Shown: positions 1-12,928 of the stretch, piece by piece | How positions within the stretch are numbered: the stretch's first letter is position 1 | Layout of the letters: each line of letters starts with the position of its first letter | Source of the DNA: Cryptomeria japonica | Taxonomy: Eukaryota; Streptophyta; Pinopsida; Cupressales; Cupressaceae | Length of the DNA: 64,000 nucleotides | Assembly: GCF_030272615.1 (NCBI RefSeq) | Contig: NC_081407.1 | Span: 440,105,213 to 440,169,212, forward strand | Reading direction: 5' to 3' | Position numbers and translations under genes: made by a program | Notes under the pieces: generated by a model | What the model saw: only the letters and a program-made list of their open reading frames with translations | The model's database searches: none | Told to the model about the DNA's origin: nothing

Positions 1-1241
1 ATATTGCACTTTATCCTAAACAAGGATCTTCTTTGACTAGGTTCCTCCTTTACTAGTTCTTTGATCAAAACTCTTCTTATCATGAGGTTCTCTCCAACCT
101 CAAAATCTAATCTCACCTCTGGTGTCTTCACACTTGCTGCATCTTCTTGGATATAACTCACTCTCCTTTCACCTCCTTGGGATGAAGAAGACTTCTCAAG
201 GAATCTATAGACCAGGTACCCAAGTTGATGACAATTGTAGCACTTCATTGTGGAGAAATAGGACCCTCTTCCTGATCCACTAGACCTTCCTCTACTAGAG
301 TTGCTAGATCCCCCTCCTCTATAGCTGCTCTTGCTATTGGAATCCCCACTTTTCTCTACCAACTTGGATTCCCCTTGGGATCTTTGGTCTACACCTCTTC
401 CACCATAGCTACCTCTATGACCTCTACCATCTCTTCCCCTACCTCTGCCTCTATTACTTTTCTCTTGTTTCTTTTTACTCTTCTCTTCCACCTTGAGTGC
501 CAATTGATAGCACTTGTGGACAATACTAGGACACAACAAACTTAACTCTTCTTGGATATTCCACCATAAACCATTCAAATACCTGGAAACCTTGATGCTT
601 TCATCTTCTACCACCTTGGAACTCAAACACAACTTCTGAAATTCTTCAGTGCAGCTACTCACATCTAGTTCTCTTTGTCTCAAATTTTGTCTCCTCTTGT
701 GTAGTTGGATATCATAGTCTTCAATGATATAGGCTTCTCTCACCTTGGCTAACATTCCTTTTCAAGTGGCAATTGGGTTCTTACCCTCCTTTTGTCTCTC
801 CTCTTGGATGAACTTCCACCAAGTCAAGGTTTCTCCTCTCAATCTAGATTTGGCTACCTTCACCTTTTGGGCTACACTAATTTCATCACACTCAAAGTGA
901 TTATCTAACCCTTCAATCCACTCCATAACCACTTTTGGTACAATTTTTCCACAAAAAAGTGGCACTCCTAGGGAATTACCCCCTAAGGATTTTATGGCTC
1001 TAATGAAAGGTTCTTCTAGAAAAATAGGATTTGGTTCAGGTGTGTCATCCTCCTCTACCACTTCTTTATCCTTTTCTTCATTGACTTTGATAGTCACCTT
1101 CTCGATTTTATCTTCTACTTCACCTAGTTTATTCTCGAATCGTTGCAACTTTTCCCTAAGGAGCCTATTCTCTTCCTCTTGGTCTTCTACCCTTTTGGCC
1201 AACTCTACATTAGTCACCATACTAAAACTATTTTCACACAC
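1..1241 (-). pseudogene. Ty3/gypsy gag (capsid-nucleocapsid), open at the left edge
   Basis: Retrotransposon Gag, which would form the particle shell and bind element RNA. From the ATG at 1241 there is a charged coiled-coil N-terminus, then a typical gypsy capsid stretch (VVMEWIEGLDNHFECDEI, then GETLTWWKFIQEER), an Arg/Gly/Ser-rich linker, and one zinc knuckle near 220-260. The knuckle is degenerate: CYNCHQLGYLVYRF has Tyr for His and Phe for the last Cys. One in-frame TGA near 760 probably replaces a Trp codon. The frame then stays open to base 1, where the text resembles the lead-in to a gypsy protease. The PBS lies 47 bp upstream of the ATG, as expected. Family known; exact lineage inferred from similarity of its end to the chromovirus protease segment at 30.7 kb. 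Confidence 0.85.
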
Positions 1242-1287
1242 TTACTTAGTCTCTGACTTAAACTAGTTACTTCCCAAGTCTTATTGG

Positions 1288-1299
1288 GCTCTGATACCA
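1288..1299 (-). other. Primer-binding site, tRNA-iMet type
   Basis: On the minus strand this reads TGGTATCAGAGC, complementary to the 3' end of plant initiator tRNA-Met. It marks the junction between the 5' LTR (higher coordinates) and the gag leader. Confidence 0.85.
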
Positions 1300-1302
1300 C
1301 TT

Positions 1303-1904
1303 TGATAGGGAGATTCTCTTAAAAGAGTTGCAATTTGGTTTGTAGGTTAGGAAAAGGTGATGTTGTGGGATCTCATGTTTGTATTATGCACTACTCTCCT
1401 TGTTTGAATCAATCCCAACACCCAAAATCCTTTGGATAACTCTCTACCACTTAAGTTATTCTAGTTACTCAAGTCCAAGGTTAGAACTCATAGGACTAAG
1501 TTCAACCTCCGAGCCTAATTCAATGCTCTTCACTTGTAGGGGTTTAGGAAGGATTTTAGATGGTTTAAAAACTCCCTCCATGTGGTTTTCAAGTTTACTT
1601 CCCTTCATTTCCCTATCGCTTTCATGGTTCCTATATTTTAGGCCTTGTAGCCCTATAAGCCCCTTTTAGCCTTCCTTTCACTATTTTTGCTCATTTTTTC
1701 TAAAAACTTCCAAATGACCCCCTAGAAGATTTTGTGATATGGATACCCATTTAGACACTCTTCACTATTTTGGAAATGAGGTGGTTTCATATGTCCGTAT
1801 AGGTACGATCCCCAAAATGGCTCTTTTGAAGGGTTTTAGGCTTGTATGCTTTCACCAATGGGGTTTTGCTGATCTCTACACCTTGTTAAACCTCCATACT
1901 ATCA
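1303..1904 (-). repeat. Putative 5' LTR of the gypsy element at the left edge
   Basis: Begins on the plus strand with TGATAG three bases after the PBS. The nearest matching inverted end is CTATCA at 1899-1904, giving an LTR of about 600 bp. The inner end is well placed; the outer end is a guess because the partner LTR lies outside the window. Confidence 0.3.
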
Positions 1905-2880
1905 CTGAGGCTCTGCATAACATCCAACTTCTATGTTGATCACTTGGTACTATTAGATTTGATCTCCCTTGCAAGAAATGATGAAAAGAGCAGTCATGAT
2001 CCTAGTCGGGCTACGACAGAGCTCGCCTAGGGCATGCTTTTAAAATGTCCAAACGCAACTTTTGGGTCATGAAACTTTGTATATACATTGTACAAAGACT
2101 CCATTACTTGAATCCCAAGTGACATAGAGAAAACACAATGGGAATTCAAGTTGGATCCATTTCTAGGGCCTTAAGCCCTTTACTCAGGACGAGAGCAGTG
2201 AAAAGAAGAAAGAATTTCTATACACCAACTAAATTTGCATAATGAAAGGACACAAGTAATTTTTAAGCACCACAACAAAACATTCTAATCATCCATGAAA
2301 GAATAGTATGGAAATCAATTCATTCAGTATGGACTGCAATAAGCCATTTGACAATTTTAGTGAAAAATCTAGAAATTGCCTCAAGTTGCTATTCAAAATT
2401 CAATCTTTGGAACTTCCAACACATTTAAAATGTTTTGAGAGGCCTTATATATTCCTACTCAATCAAAACCAACCACCAATCGGACCTGTAACTATTGATT
2501 TGAGCATTTTGTCAAAATTGCTTACATTTTTGCAAAATGTTGTCAAGTCACCATGACAACTTTTTCACTACAATGCATTTTGACAAATATTGCAAATCTT
2601 CACACTCCTAACCCCCTAGGATGATTTCCTAACATCAAATAAACATCTACAAAATCCTTATGAGGACTTACAAGGATTTTTTCAAAAAATTTCCATGTGA
2701 TGCCATTTAAGGCTTACAAAGGCACATAGGCCCAAAACAGAGTAAATAAGCAAAGGTAAATGACAAGAAAACTATAATAAATTTCAAGAACACTTTTGGA
2801 ATCTTCAATAGTCCTTTATTCAATCATTGACCCAATGAGGATCATTCACACCAAATTTGAAAGTTCACTAAGAATCCTCA
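1905..2880. other. No gene recognised
   Basis: AT-rich sequence with only short ORFs (the longest about 82 codons, 2308-2556). It may include outer LTR sequence of the gypsy element and decayed upstream parts of the accessory ORF that becomes recognisable at about 2881. Confidence 0.5.
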
Positions 2881-5423
2881 GGTGCTCCTGCACTAGGGTG
2901 CATCCATGATAAGGAATTAAAGGGAAAAGGCAAAGGAACACTTTTCCTTGATTATACTATCATCCCATATTTTATGATTTTGAAAGGAGGATATGAGCAT
3001 TTTGACAAATTCTTTGCACCTTATTATTTAAGGGTTAGCACAGCTAGACACAATGACCCAGAGGGGTTTTACAACATCTTCAAGACAAGAATAAAAGGAG
3101 GTCTATTGCCTCATGAGCATAACTTTCCTAAGGATATAATTAGAAAAGAGTTTGATTCCATGACTCAGGATTGGAGGAAAGAGAAATGGATAATTTTCAG
3201 GAAATTATGGGCTGTAATTTAGAAAATGGATCCAAGCTATGATCCAACAAAATATTTTGCTCAATTTTGTGCTAAAGTCGATTTTGTTATGAACCATTTT
3301 GATGAATTGACTCTAGCATTGAAGGAGAAGAAGGCCAAACTTGAAGAGGTTCATGACTGACAGGTTGAAAGAAGAGATGTACATCATCCAGCACCCATCA
3401 TAGTGGGGGAATTAGTTTTGATTCATCAAAAGATGATGCAACAATCAATCTCATGACCTCCTCTTCCTCAAAGAACAGATGGCCTGCTAGAAAAGAGACC
3501 TATTTATGAGTCTTCTCAAAGAAGAGAAAGAGAAGAAACAAGTAATGAGGAAGAGAGCAACAATGACAGTGGAGGACTAGTGAGGAGAAAAGGTAAAAGG
3601 ATAATGAAGACAGAGCCTTCCCCAAAGGTGCAAATCAAGCCTTTTAAAGGAGTTAAAATTATTGATCTTGAAGATTCAAATATAATTCCTTCGCCTCCAC
3701 CCATGCCCTTTTCACCTTTAAGGTAGGTTGAAGAAAAAACGGAGCAAGATACACTTGTAGTAACAAGTGCAAAGATGCAAATTGGTATTTCTCCTTTGCC
3801 CCCTAATTTTGAGTTGGACCTCACTCCTTTAGATATTCACGGTAGAGTTTTTAGGGATGCAAGGAAGGAGGCATGTGATAATTTTCTTGAGGATGATGCT
3901 TTTGTGAGAAGCCCAACCTTTTTTTAATTAGTGTGGAAGATGAAAATTGAAGAATACATAAGGAGAAGTGCTAAGAAAAAGGCCTAAAGGTCAGATAGGT
4001 CTGATAAAGAAAATCAGGAAGAGGTCAAGAATGAAATGATGGAAGAGTTTAAGAAAATCACTGCAGATGAGGGCATGATGATTGTAAGTCAGGTTGGAGT
4101 TCTAATTTTACCAAAATGGGATATATCAGATGTAGTGGCCTTTTATGCTATTAGGAAATCAAAAGCCCAACAATTTATTTTAGAGGAGGAAGCAAGGTTG
4201 GCATTGAAAGGATCAATTTTTGTAGATGATTATGCAACCTTGGAAATATGGGCATGAGAGGAAGGACCTAGAAATCCTTATATTAGTGACTTAAATCCTA
4301 GCTTAAGGGGAGGCCTTATTGTAAAGAGAGAATCTGACACATCAAGTGTGGAGGCTACAAAGCTAAATGTTGATGTTGCTAAATTGGCTTAGGAAACTTC
4401 AAAAAGAGAAGCCTTGGAAAAGACAAAGTTAATGAGAAAATTTGACAAGATTTTCAATGATTATAATGCACCTCAACTAAGGTGTGTAGAGTTGAAAATG
4501 AGAGTGCAACTCCTTGAGCAAGGATAGATAAAAGTCTCCTCTTGTGCACTTATAGAGGGGTCTTCTCCATCAACATCTAGGTCATCCCCTGTTATCCATG
4601 GAGAAGAAGCAGTTCAACCTAACATCAATGTTGGTATCCCCAATATATCATTGGTCCCATATGATGATGACGAGCCCGAAACCACTAGATCTACTGATCC
4701 AACTCAATCTTAGCTCTTGGAGAAAATTGTTGAATTAGAAAACAAGTTGAAAGAATTAGAAGATCAGTTAGCTAGACAACAAAAGGAGATAATTAGCACA
4801 GTGCTAACTCATTTAAATTAAAAGGTTGATAGTAGAGTTAATAGCATTCATGCATTGTATTCTTTATTATTTAATGCTAGTTAGAATTTTGATGATGATA
4901 AATAAGTGGTAATCACTTTGTTTACAAAATGGTTGCAAAGGGGAAATGAGCTCTGAATAATGTTTATGGCTTCCAAGTATCATGTTGAGAGGCCACCAAC
5001 ACTCCAACCAACATATTTGTTGGTAAAATCAATGCATGAGGCCCAAATTTTGCCAGAAAATATAGAAAGAAAGGTAAGGGAGTTGATGAGAAATTTCAGT
5101 GAGTTGAATGAAACTCTTTTGCCAGATATTAAGGATGAAATGGGGCAGTCAAGCCTCTACAATTTTAAAAAGAGGAGGAAGAGAGAGTCATCAATACCTA
5201 GGTAGAGTTAATATGTGAAGGGCTGAACATGGATATGCTAAAGGATAGCATGGACAAAATAATTGCCACCGGGTCATTTTTTGAATCTTTTGAAAGAGAG
5301 TCAAATCAAGTAGCCATTAAATACATTCCATACAAAGCTAAAGTTGATGAAGTCATGAGTTATGAATGGACATCTGATGAAGAGTACAATGGATGGAGTA
5401 GGATGTATCTGAATGATGAATAA
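2881..5423 (+). pseudogene. Broken copy of the accessory ORF (collinear with 50526-52860)
   Basis: Unrecognised protein, about 840 codons with many stops. It aligns in order with the minus-strand ORF at 50.5-54.1 kb. Shared blocks are KGGYEHFDKFF (there KGGWLHFESFL), DPEGFYN (DPEDFFN), HNFPKDIIRKE (HFHFPKYLIRNE), RKEKWIIFRKL (KKEKWLAFKKT), GVLILPKWDI (identical), GGLIVKR (GGMIVKR) and QPTYLLVKSM (KPTYELVKGL). A basic patch (RRKGKRIMK) lies near 3580 and a Glu/Lys-rich probable coiled coil near 4715-4800. The N-terminal third is missing or unrecognisable. No known domain could be named. Two copies argue for a protein once under selection, carried by a retrotransposon rather than by the host. 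Confidence 0.7.
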
Positions 5424-6406
5424 AGGTTGTAAATAGTTTGATATAACTATTTTTGTCTTCTAGTGGTGGATATCTTTTTGAACCAGAGCAACAACGATGG
5501 CAGTAAAATACATCATGAGTTTTAGAGAAGTGGCCGCAGATTTTGATTTTGAATGAATAATATCAAGGATGCAATATTGTTGTAACAGACTTCAGGCATG
5601 TTTAATCATCCTGATGACAGTTGTCTCCTCTAGCCTAAGGCTTGTTATCTCCCTTGTTTTCTATAAAAGGGAATTCAAGGCTATGAGGCAAGGTTCCGAT
5701 TTTGGTCCCTTGAGTGTTCTGAAATTTTGGTTCCACTAGCAAAGTCTAGGTGAAGCAAGAAAATTATAAAGTCATTTATAGAGAAAATAGAAAGTGTTAT
5801 GTACCTTGTTTTCTTGTAGATTCTTGAAGGAGTTAAATGTAAATTGTGTTTTGACAAAGACAACTGATTTATTCAATAGAAATATAATTCGAATCCATTT
5901 CTCTCTAGTGTATTATTCTACCATATTTTGAATGAACAGAATCAAGGATTTTCTCATTCATTGCACTGTTGTGGTGTATGTATTTTTTGTTCATGCTTTG
6001 GTCTAAGGGATCAATTAAATGCTTGACTAGAATTACAGAATGGTAGGGCTATTGCAAGAATTTATTTAAGTAGTTTGGGTTGGGGTTGCAGAGGTGATAC
6101 ATTTCAAGACAATACTATCTTAGATTTATATGTTGTTAATTAAAATTCAGTCAAAATTCATTTTATATCATATGAATTCATGTCCCTAATGGAGCAAGGC
6201 ACTTATTGTAGCTTGCAATTGACTTTAGTGTCAATTTTTTGCTCAAAATTCACCAGCAATTTGCTAAAATTGGTTGAATATAAAAATATATTTTATTTTC
6301 ATGTATGCTTCTTTATGCACATAATTATCTCATACTCCAAATAAGGTCGAGGATCACTGAAGAATTTTCCATTCTTGAGCATTCTCCCTGCTGTTGAGCC
6401 TATATA
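5424..6406. other. Non-coding flank of accessory ORF copy; possible 3' LTR
   Basis: No ORF of interest. A TATA box at 5662-5668 and A-rich sequence after it suggest that part of this stretch is the 3' LTR of the element carrying the accessory ORF. LTR borders could not be placed. The right limit is the TSD (ATATA, 6402-6406) of the R1 LTR. Confidence 0.4.
5662..5668 (+). promoter_or_regulatory. TATA box, probable LTR promoter
   Basis: Reads CTATAAAAGGG in a pyrimidine-rich setting, a good plant core-promoter match. It lies about 240 bp after the accessory ORF on the same strand, where a 3' LTR would be expected. Confidence 0.4.
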
Positions 6407-8412
6407 TGTAATGCCCACCAAAATACCCTAAAGAAACTAAACAATAATATACAAATGGAGATAATTTTTTTCTTAATTAACATCTAATAACAACTAATGC
6501 AACATATAACATCTCCATCTATTTACATTCATTAACCAATTAACTAATATGAACATACATCATTGCTCATTTCATCAAATAACGCAAGCGGAAATAACAC
6601 AACATGAATAATCTTTCCCTAGGGTACTTTAACATCATTAATTTATTTATTTCCACAATAACATACTACACACATGATAGGTATATTTCACCTTCATTAA
6701 TGCATCATATTATAATTTTTTAACCATGAGATATGCAACCTACAACATTACTTATTCCTCATGATATGCATAATTTTCTTTCTACCTATGCATCTATGTG
6801 AATTATTCCTATTTACTAGATCCAAATAACATCTTCTAACATATTCGCTTATTAATCTACGAATATTCCTCCTTCAAGATTATTTAACATTCTAACTAGC
6901 CTCTAAACACTCCATGAAATAATACAGCTAATCCATAATGGAATTCTATTCTATTCCAACTATAATCCACTTATTTCCATGATTCATAAGGTCACATCTC
7001 TACAATAGTATAAATACAATATCCCTAAATTCTAATTTCCAACTACAATTCATCTTACAAATATGAGTACATTAAATACATCATGAGCATAGCTCTTTCT
7101 ACTACAAGACTTCATCTATATATATAAGAATGTTACATTACATGCATTCTATCTTATCCATTACATAAATCTACTGCAAGGTACATCCATAGTACATCAT
7201 GAAGAAGAATCCACATCCACGCAAGAAGAATCCAAGAGAGCACCCCTATGGCTAAAAAGCACCAACCTCCCGACCATGTGGAACCAATGGAACCACCCCC
7301 CATGCTAGGAGATGACACAGGGTCCCAACACATACTCTAAACCTAAGCTAGTACCTATAACCAAGGAGACTAGCCACACAAGGACTCTCAAGCAAGAACT
7401 CACACATACAACAAGAATGAACTCCCAAAGGCGTAAAACTCATCAAGACATAAATGCATCCAATAAGAATAATCATAAATCATAAAGGGGGAAACACATG
7501 TAGGAATAGAGTCTCATCACATGCCATCCTCATAACATAATAATATAATAACATAAGGCACTATCCTAATGGACATGTGGAGCCATCTCAACCTATGAGA
7601 GACTAAGGGAGATTAGCTTACCATCTTCACAGCCTTATCATGCTTATCCTAAAATATCCTCCCTAGGAATAAGTCATGAGGCACAAATAAAATTATTATC
7701 TTATTAATTAATCTAACTACCCAACCCATCAATTATTAGGTTATCACTTATTTACAAATCACGAAAAACTCCAATGTGCTCTGGTGGTCTAGACTTCATG
7801 CATCCTTATAAGGAACCTCAGGCAAGCCTATCTCTCATGACCCTGGTCATCACAAGGAATCCCACTCCCCCTAACATGGATCCAAACAATAATAATCACA
7901 AGAGGCTCCAAAACCACAATCAAAACTTAGAAGATAAATGAATCTGAAATCATAAGTAATTCATACGCAACCAACAATTTCATCTCATAAGCATGAAACA
8001 TGTGAAAGGTCACACATGAGAACCAAAAATAGTGAGCCTCTTGGCCAAAGAAACATCATAAGGGCCATAAGAAAAACCATAAAATCTGAAATGAGTCATC
8101 AAATAGTCTCAACAAGGCCAATTTACTTGCTAGCGCAAAATCACAAGAATATCAATCTCTCTCTCGGCGCATCAACAAGAGAGGAAGTGCAAAGAACTCA
8201 AATGGTGTAAAATGCATATAAAACTCACAAATAAATCATATGAAGACATCACCAATAATAAATCAACATTAGACAACATCATAATTGCCCTCAAAAAGCC
8301 TCTGGTACGGCCCAAAATCCAACTAACATCAATCAGACTTCAAACTGGACAAAACCCTAAAAATACATAGAATAGCACATACATTCTCTGAAGTGGCAAA
8401 CATGAATGATAA

Positions 8413-8487
8413 TTTAGCACATATGGGTTATCTTTCAGTGCATATGGTGATTATTTTAGTGCATATAGTCATTCTTTTAGTGCATAG
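8413..8487 (+). repeat. Short tandem array, unit near TTTAGTGCATATGGT
   Basis: Four imperfect units of about 20 bp (TTTAGCACATATGGG, TTTCAGTGCATATGG, TTTTAGTGCATATAG, TTTTAGTGCATAG) lie inside R1 copy 1. The same core, TAGTGCATA or TAGCGCATA, recurs in the array at 63.4-63.8 kb. Confidence 0.6.
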
Positions 8488-8737
8488 AAAAAAAGTGTAA
8501 ATTTCGGCAGAAAATTGCTTAAGTGCAGTATCAAACTGCTTGAAATATAATCAGCCAAATATGATGTATTTATACTCAGTGGAATCAGCACAAAATAAAA
8601 TTTAAGAATATGTGAACAAAATAAAATAATAAAATTCACCCAAGGAACTCCAATTGAAAACATAATGCATACTTTTGGAGGAAGAACATCTCCATCACTG
8701 TCAAAACTGAGGCAACACTCAACCACCTTGAATCTAA

Positions 8738-9479
8738 TGTTAGGACCCGAAGGCAACTGAGAAGGGGGGTGAATCAGTTGTCTATTAATTTCAACCCAAA
8801 TATAACTTAACCAAACTTAATGAGTATTACCAGTAAACCAAACTTTAATTCTGGTAGAGAGTTTAGTAGTTAATAACAGTACCCGCAAAGCTCTGATTTG
8901 CCTTCCTCATACCTTCCTTGAATCTTGAAATGATGTTTGCGTGTATAGCTATGCTTATATTTGTGTATACCTTATTACAATCCTTTTTCCGCAATCCCTA
9001 CATAATCTCACAAATGAGATCTTACATATATACCAAAACCTAAGACCAAATGTGTAGGTTGGCTCACTAAGAATATTACAATTAAATCAATTACAAATGA
9101 ATCAATATGTGATGCATGATGTCGGCTCAATGCATTTACAATAATAACCAATCAATAAAAAATATCCATAATGTGTCATGCTGATCTAGAATAGATAATG
9201 CTTTCCGGTCCATAACCTAGACCAATTTGCAGGTAACAACAAATATGCAAACTCAATTAGACCAATAATCAAATCACCAAAACCAAGTGTCCAAAAAATG
9301 TCTTTGACATAACCAAGTAATGTCCAGATGATAACAGATCATCCTCAATATCGGTGAACAATATAACCTATCGGTGAACCAGATACCGGTGAACATAACC
9401 AAAGATCTCCACAAGGATAAATGTTGACAAGTGTTGACATCAATGACAAAACCAATGCAACACATCCATAATACCAACA
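8738..9479 (-). repeat. 3' LTR of copia A
   Basis: 742 bp, from TGTTAGGACCC to ATACCAACA on the plus strand, directly repeated at 14078-14850. Ends are TG...CA. It is immediately followed (in plus coordinates) by the polypurine tract complement TCTCCCCCTTTGG. Confidence 0.95.
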
Positions 9480-9480
9480 A

Positions 9481-9811
9481 TCTCCCCCTTTGGCATTGAT
9501 GGACACACAAGATGGAAAAACCATCTAAGTGCCAAAGTAGAAATGCCAAAAACCAAAAACCAACAATCTCCCAATGAGATCATTAACTAGAAATCAAAAT
9601 ACAGATACAGAGAGTAAAAGTCTCTCCCCCAATGAATAATCTCTCCCTAAAGGATAATGTGTTTTTCCATAGATATCTCTCCCCCTTTGACATAAAATGC
9701 CAAAGCAATACAAAATCAAATACAATCAGTTCATACAACTCATTACAAATACCAATTGCTATAACCAAATTTATTCAATCTACTCCCCCTGAGAAGTATC
9801 TCCCCTTCATC
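9481..9811 (-). promoter_or_regulatory. Cluster of polypurine tracts, copia A
   Basis: On the minus strand, AAAGGGGGAGA-type tracts occur at 9481-9493 (next to the LTR, the functional PPT position), about 9621-9634, 9675-9692, 9781-9793 and 9798-9811. They would be RNase H-resistant primers for plus-strand synthesis. Multiple PPTs before the 3' LTR are a known Sirevirus trait. Confidence 0.75.
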
Positions 9812-9869
9812 AAAGCCAAAAATAGATTTCTCTATTAATTCTATTGGTCTAATGTCATGCTCCAACTGT

Positions 9870-11653
9870 CTAAGTTTCTATCGATGAGGGTATAACTCCA
9901 AGCTCCTCTCTTAGATATTCAAAAGTTTCCTTAGGCAAAGGTTTAGTAAAGATATTTGCAATATTCTCTTTAGTATTCATATAAACCAATTTCACTCTTT
10001 TGCTTCAACATTCTCTTTTAGAAAATTGAATTTGATAGAAACATGTTTAGTTTTAGAGTGAAATACCAAATTCTTTGATATATCAATTGCTGTCATATTA
10101 TCACAGTAAATGAATATAGGTTCTTTGCATTTTACCTTTATGTACTTCAACATTTGTTTAATCCATAATACCGGTGTACAATTAGTTGTTGCTGCAGCAT
10201 ATTTTGATTCAATTGTTGATAGTGATGTACAACTTTGTTTCTTGCTCAACCATGAAATTAGTCTACTGCCAAGAAAAAATGCTCCGCCGGTGGTGCTTTT
10301 TCTGTCATCTACATCTCCTGCCCAATTTGCATTTGTGTATGCACATAAATCAAAATTTTCATCTTTAGGATACCATAAGCCAAGATTTGTTGTGCCTTGT
10401 AGGTATCAGAAAATGTTTTTTACTGCTGATTCATGATTTTCCTTAAGATTACTCTGAAATCTTGAAATAATACATACTGCATTCATAATATTAGGTCTTG
10501 TTTGTGTCAAATATAGTAAACTTCCTCTCATAGATTTGTATCTTGTCAGATTAATAGGTGTTGATTCATCCTTCAATGATAGTTTATCAGTTGTAGTCAT
10601 AGGTGTACTTACCAGTTTATAGTTTCCCATGCCAAACTTCTTAAGTAATTCCTTCAAGTACTCTGATTGATTTATGGATATACCTTTATCAGTCTGTGAG
10701 ATCTGCAATCCTAAAAATAATTTTATCTCTCCAATCATAGATATTTCAAATTCTTCCTGCATCTTATTAGAAAAGTCTTTACACAATCCATCTTCTCCTC
10801 CAAAAATAATATCATCAACAAAAACTTCAATAACTAAGATGTCATCATTAGTCACTTTGTAATATAAGTTGATGTTAGCATTACCTTTAGTGTAACCAAG
10901 CTTCAAAAGATATTTGTTCAATCTAGCATACCAAGCTCTAGGAGCTTACTTCAATCCATATAAAGCTTTCCTTAACCTGCAAAACATATCTTTGTCATCT
11001 ATCAAATAAAATCCATCGGGTTGTTCAATGTAAAAATCCTCTTCAAGATCACCATTTAGAAATGCACATTTAACATCCATTTGATATACTTTATAGTTCT
11101 TGTGTACTGCAAAAGCTAAGAATAATATGACTACCTCAATTCTAGCTACCGATGCAAAGGTTTCATTATAATCAATTCCTTCTTTCTGTGAATATCCCTT
11201 ACACACTAATCTTTCTTTGTTTCTGATTACCTTACCATATTCATTAAGATTATTTGTAAACACCCATTTAGTTCCAATTACATTTTTGTTTTTAGGCAGA
11301 GGGACCAATGTCCATATGTTATTCTTTTCAATTTATTCCAATTCATCTTCCATAGCCTTAATCCAATGTTTATCTTCACATGCCTCATTAATAGTTGCTG
11401 GTTCAATTTGAGAAATTAGACATACCTCTTCATTTGCCAATCTTCCTCTTGTCATAACTCCTTGATACTTATTCCCAATTATCTGACTTTCAGAGTGATT
11501 CCATCTTACATACTCGGGTGTATTCACTTCTTGTTGTTCTTCAGTCATTGTGGAATTCTCAGATGATGTCGGTGTGACTCGATCAACATTCTGTACTGGT
11601 GAACTCATTGTAGGTTCACTTGTGATTATCTCAATTGTCAATTCAAAGTCCAT
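9870..11653 (-). pseudogene. Copia A reverse transcriptase and RNase H
   Basis: Would copy element RNA into cDNA. After a linker (11333-11653), the RVT_2 domain starts near 11308 with VIGTKWVF, CKGYSQKEGIDYNETF and MDVKCAFLNGDLEE. The catalytic box FVDDIIFGG is intact at about 10830. RNase H has CDNMTAIDISKN and HSKTKHVSIKFNFL. Breaks: a TAA at 10946-10948 where copia RTs have Gln in GLKQAPRAWY (one base change), disruption between 10406 and 10249, and a frameshift near 9990. After that shift, NIFTKPLPKETFEYL ends at a stop near 9870. Most RT motifs are preserved, so decay is moderate. Confidence 0.9.
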
Positions 11654-11665
11654 AGACCTTCTAAA

Positions 11666-12928
11666 CTATTCATCAATCTTCACATTTGCAATTTCAATGA
11701 TTTTTTGCAATCTCTTATTAAAACATATATATGCCTTTCTCTTAGATGAATAGCCAAGAAATATTCCTTCATCACTTCTAGGATCAAATTTACCAATATA
11801 ATCATCTCTCCTAATATAACATTTTCTTCCAAATATTCTAAAATATTTAAGAGTATGAGTATTACCAAACCATAGTTCATGAGGGGTCTTATCGGTTTCA
11901 CCTTTGATGTGAACTCTGTTGAATGTGCAAACAACTGTATTGATTGCTTCTCTCCAATACACATGAGGTAGGTTTGCTTCTGATATCATGCTTCTAGTTT
12001 CATCCAAAATAGTTTTGTTCTTCCTTTCCACAACTCCATTTTGCTGGGGTGTCTGAGGTGCTGATAATTGTCTTCTGATTCCATTCACTTCACAGAATGT
12101 ATTAAATTCCTTATATGTGAATTCACCTCCTTGATCTGATCTCAAACATTTGATTTTCTTACCGATTTTATTCTCTACCATGACCTTGAATAGTTTGAAT
12201 TTCCCAAAAGCTTCTGATTTCTCCCTAGGAAAAGTAACCCAACACATTCTAGAATAATCATCAATGATTAGCATAAAATATCTATCTCCTTGTAAACTTA
12301 TAGTTCTTTCTAGACCATATAAATCAGTATGAATTAAGTCAAGAACATTATTGGATTTTTCTGGAATACTCTTAAAAGTTTCTCTTTCTTTCTTTCCAAA
12401 ATGACATTCCTTACATACCAGATTGTGAGGTTTAACAATCTTAGGTAAATCCCTTACTGCCTTAGTTGTACTAATTTTCACAATGCAATCAAAGTTTACA
12501 TGACAAAGTATCTTATGCCATAACCAACTTTCATCAATATGTGCACTCAAGCATGTCTTCTCATTGTTATTCAAATGAAAGATATCACCTCTAGTATGAT
12601 CACCAGTTGAAATTTCCAAACCAGTTCTATTCGTGATTTTGCATTTACCATTCTTGAATTGTAATCAAAACCCTTTTTCAACTAATTGACCAACACTCAA
12701 AAAATTATGCTTCAAACCTTCAACATAGTAAACATTATCAGTATTGTGCTTACCATCAAAAGATATAGTACCTTTTCCTCTGATCAAACAAGCTTTGTCA
12801 TCTCCAAATCTTACTAGACCTCCATTGTATTCCTGAAAGGTTAAGAACTTACTATTATCACTAGTCATATGATGTGAACATCCGAAACCAATGATCCATT
12901 CATCATTTTCTTCAATTTTTAGCTGCAA
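11666..12928 (-). pseudogene. Copia A protease and integrase
   Basis: The protease segment has WIIGFGCSHHMTSD where active copia proteases have Asp-Ser-Gly-Cys. The catalytic Asp and Ser are replaced by Gly and Phe, so this copy cannot cleave. A TGA near 12660 separates it from the integrase. The zinc-binding part has WHKILCHVNF and CKECHFGK (HHCC complete). The catalytic core has HTDLYG, RSDQGGEF and VVERKN, so the D,D,E triad is intact. The C-terminal part includes GIFLGYSSKRKAYICF. Integrase would join cDNA to chromosomal DNA in the nucleus. Confidence 0.9.
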
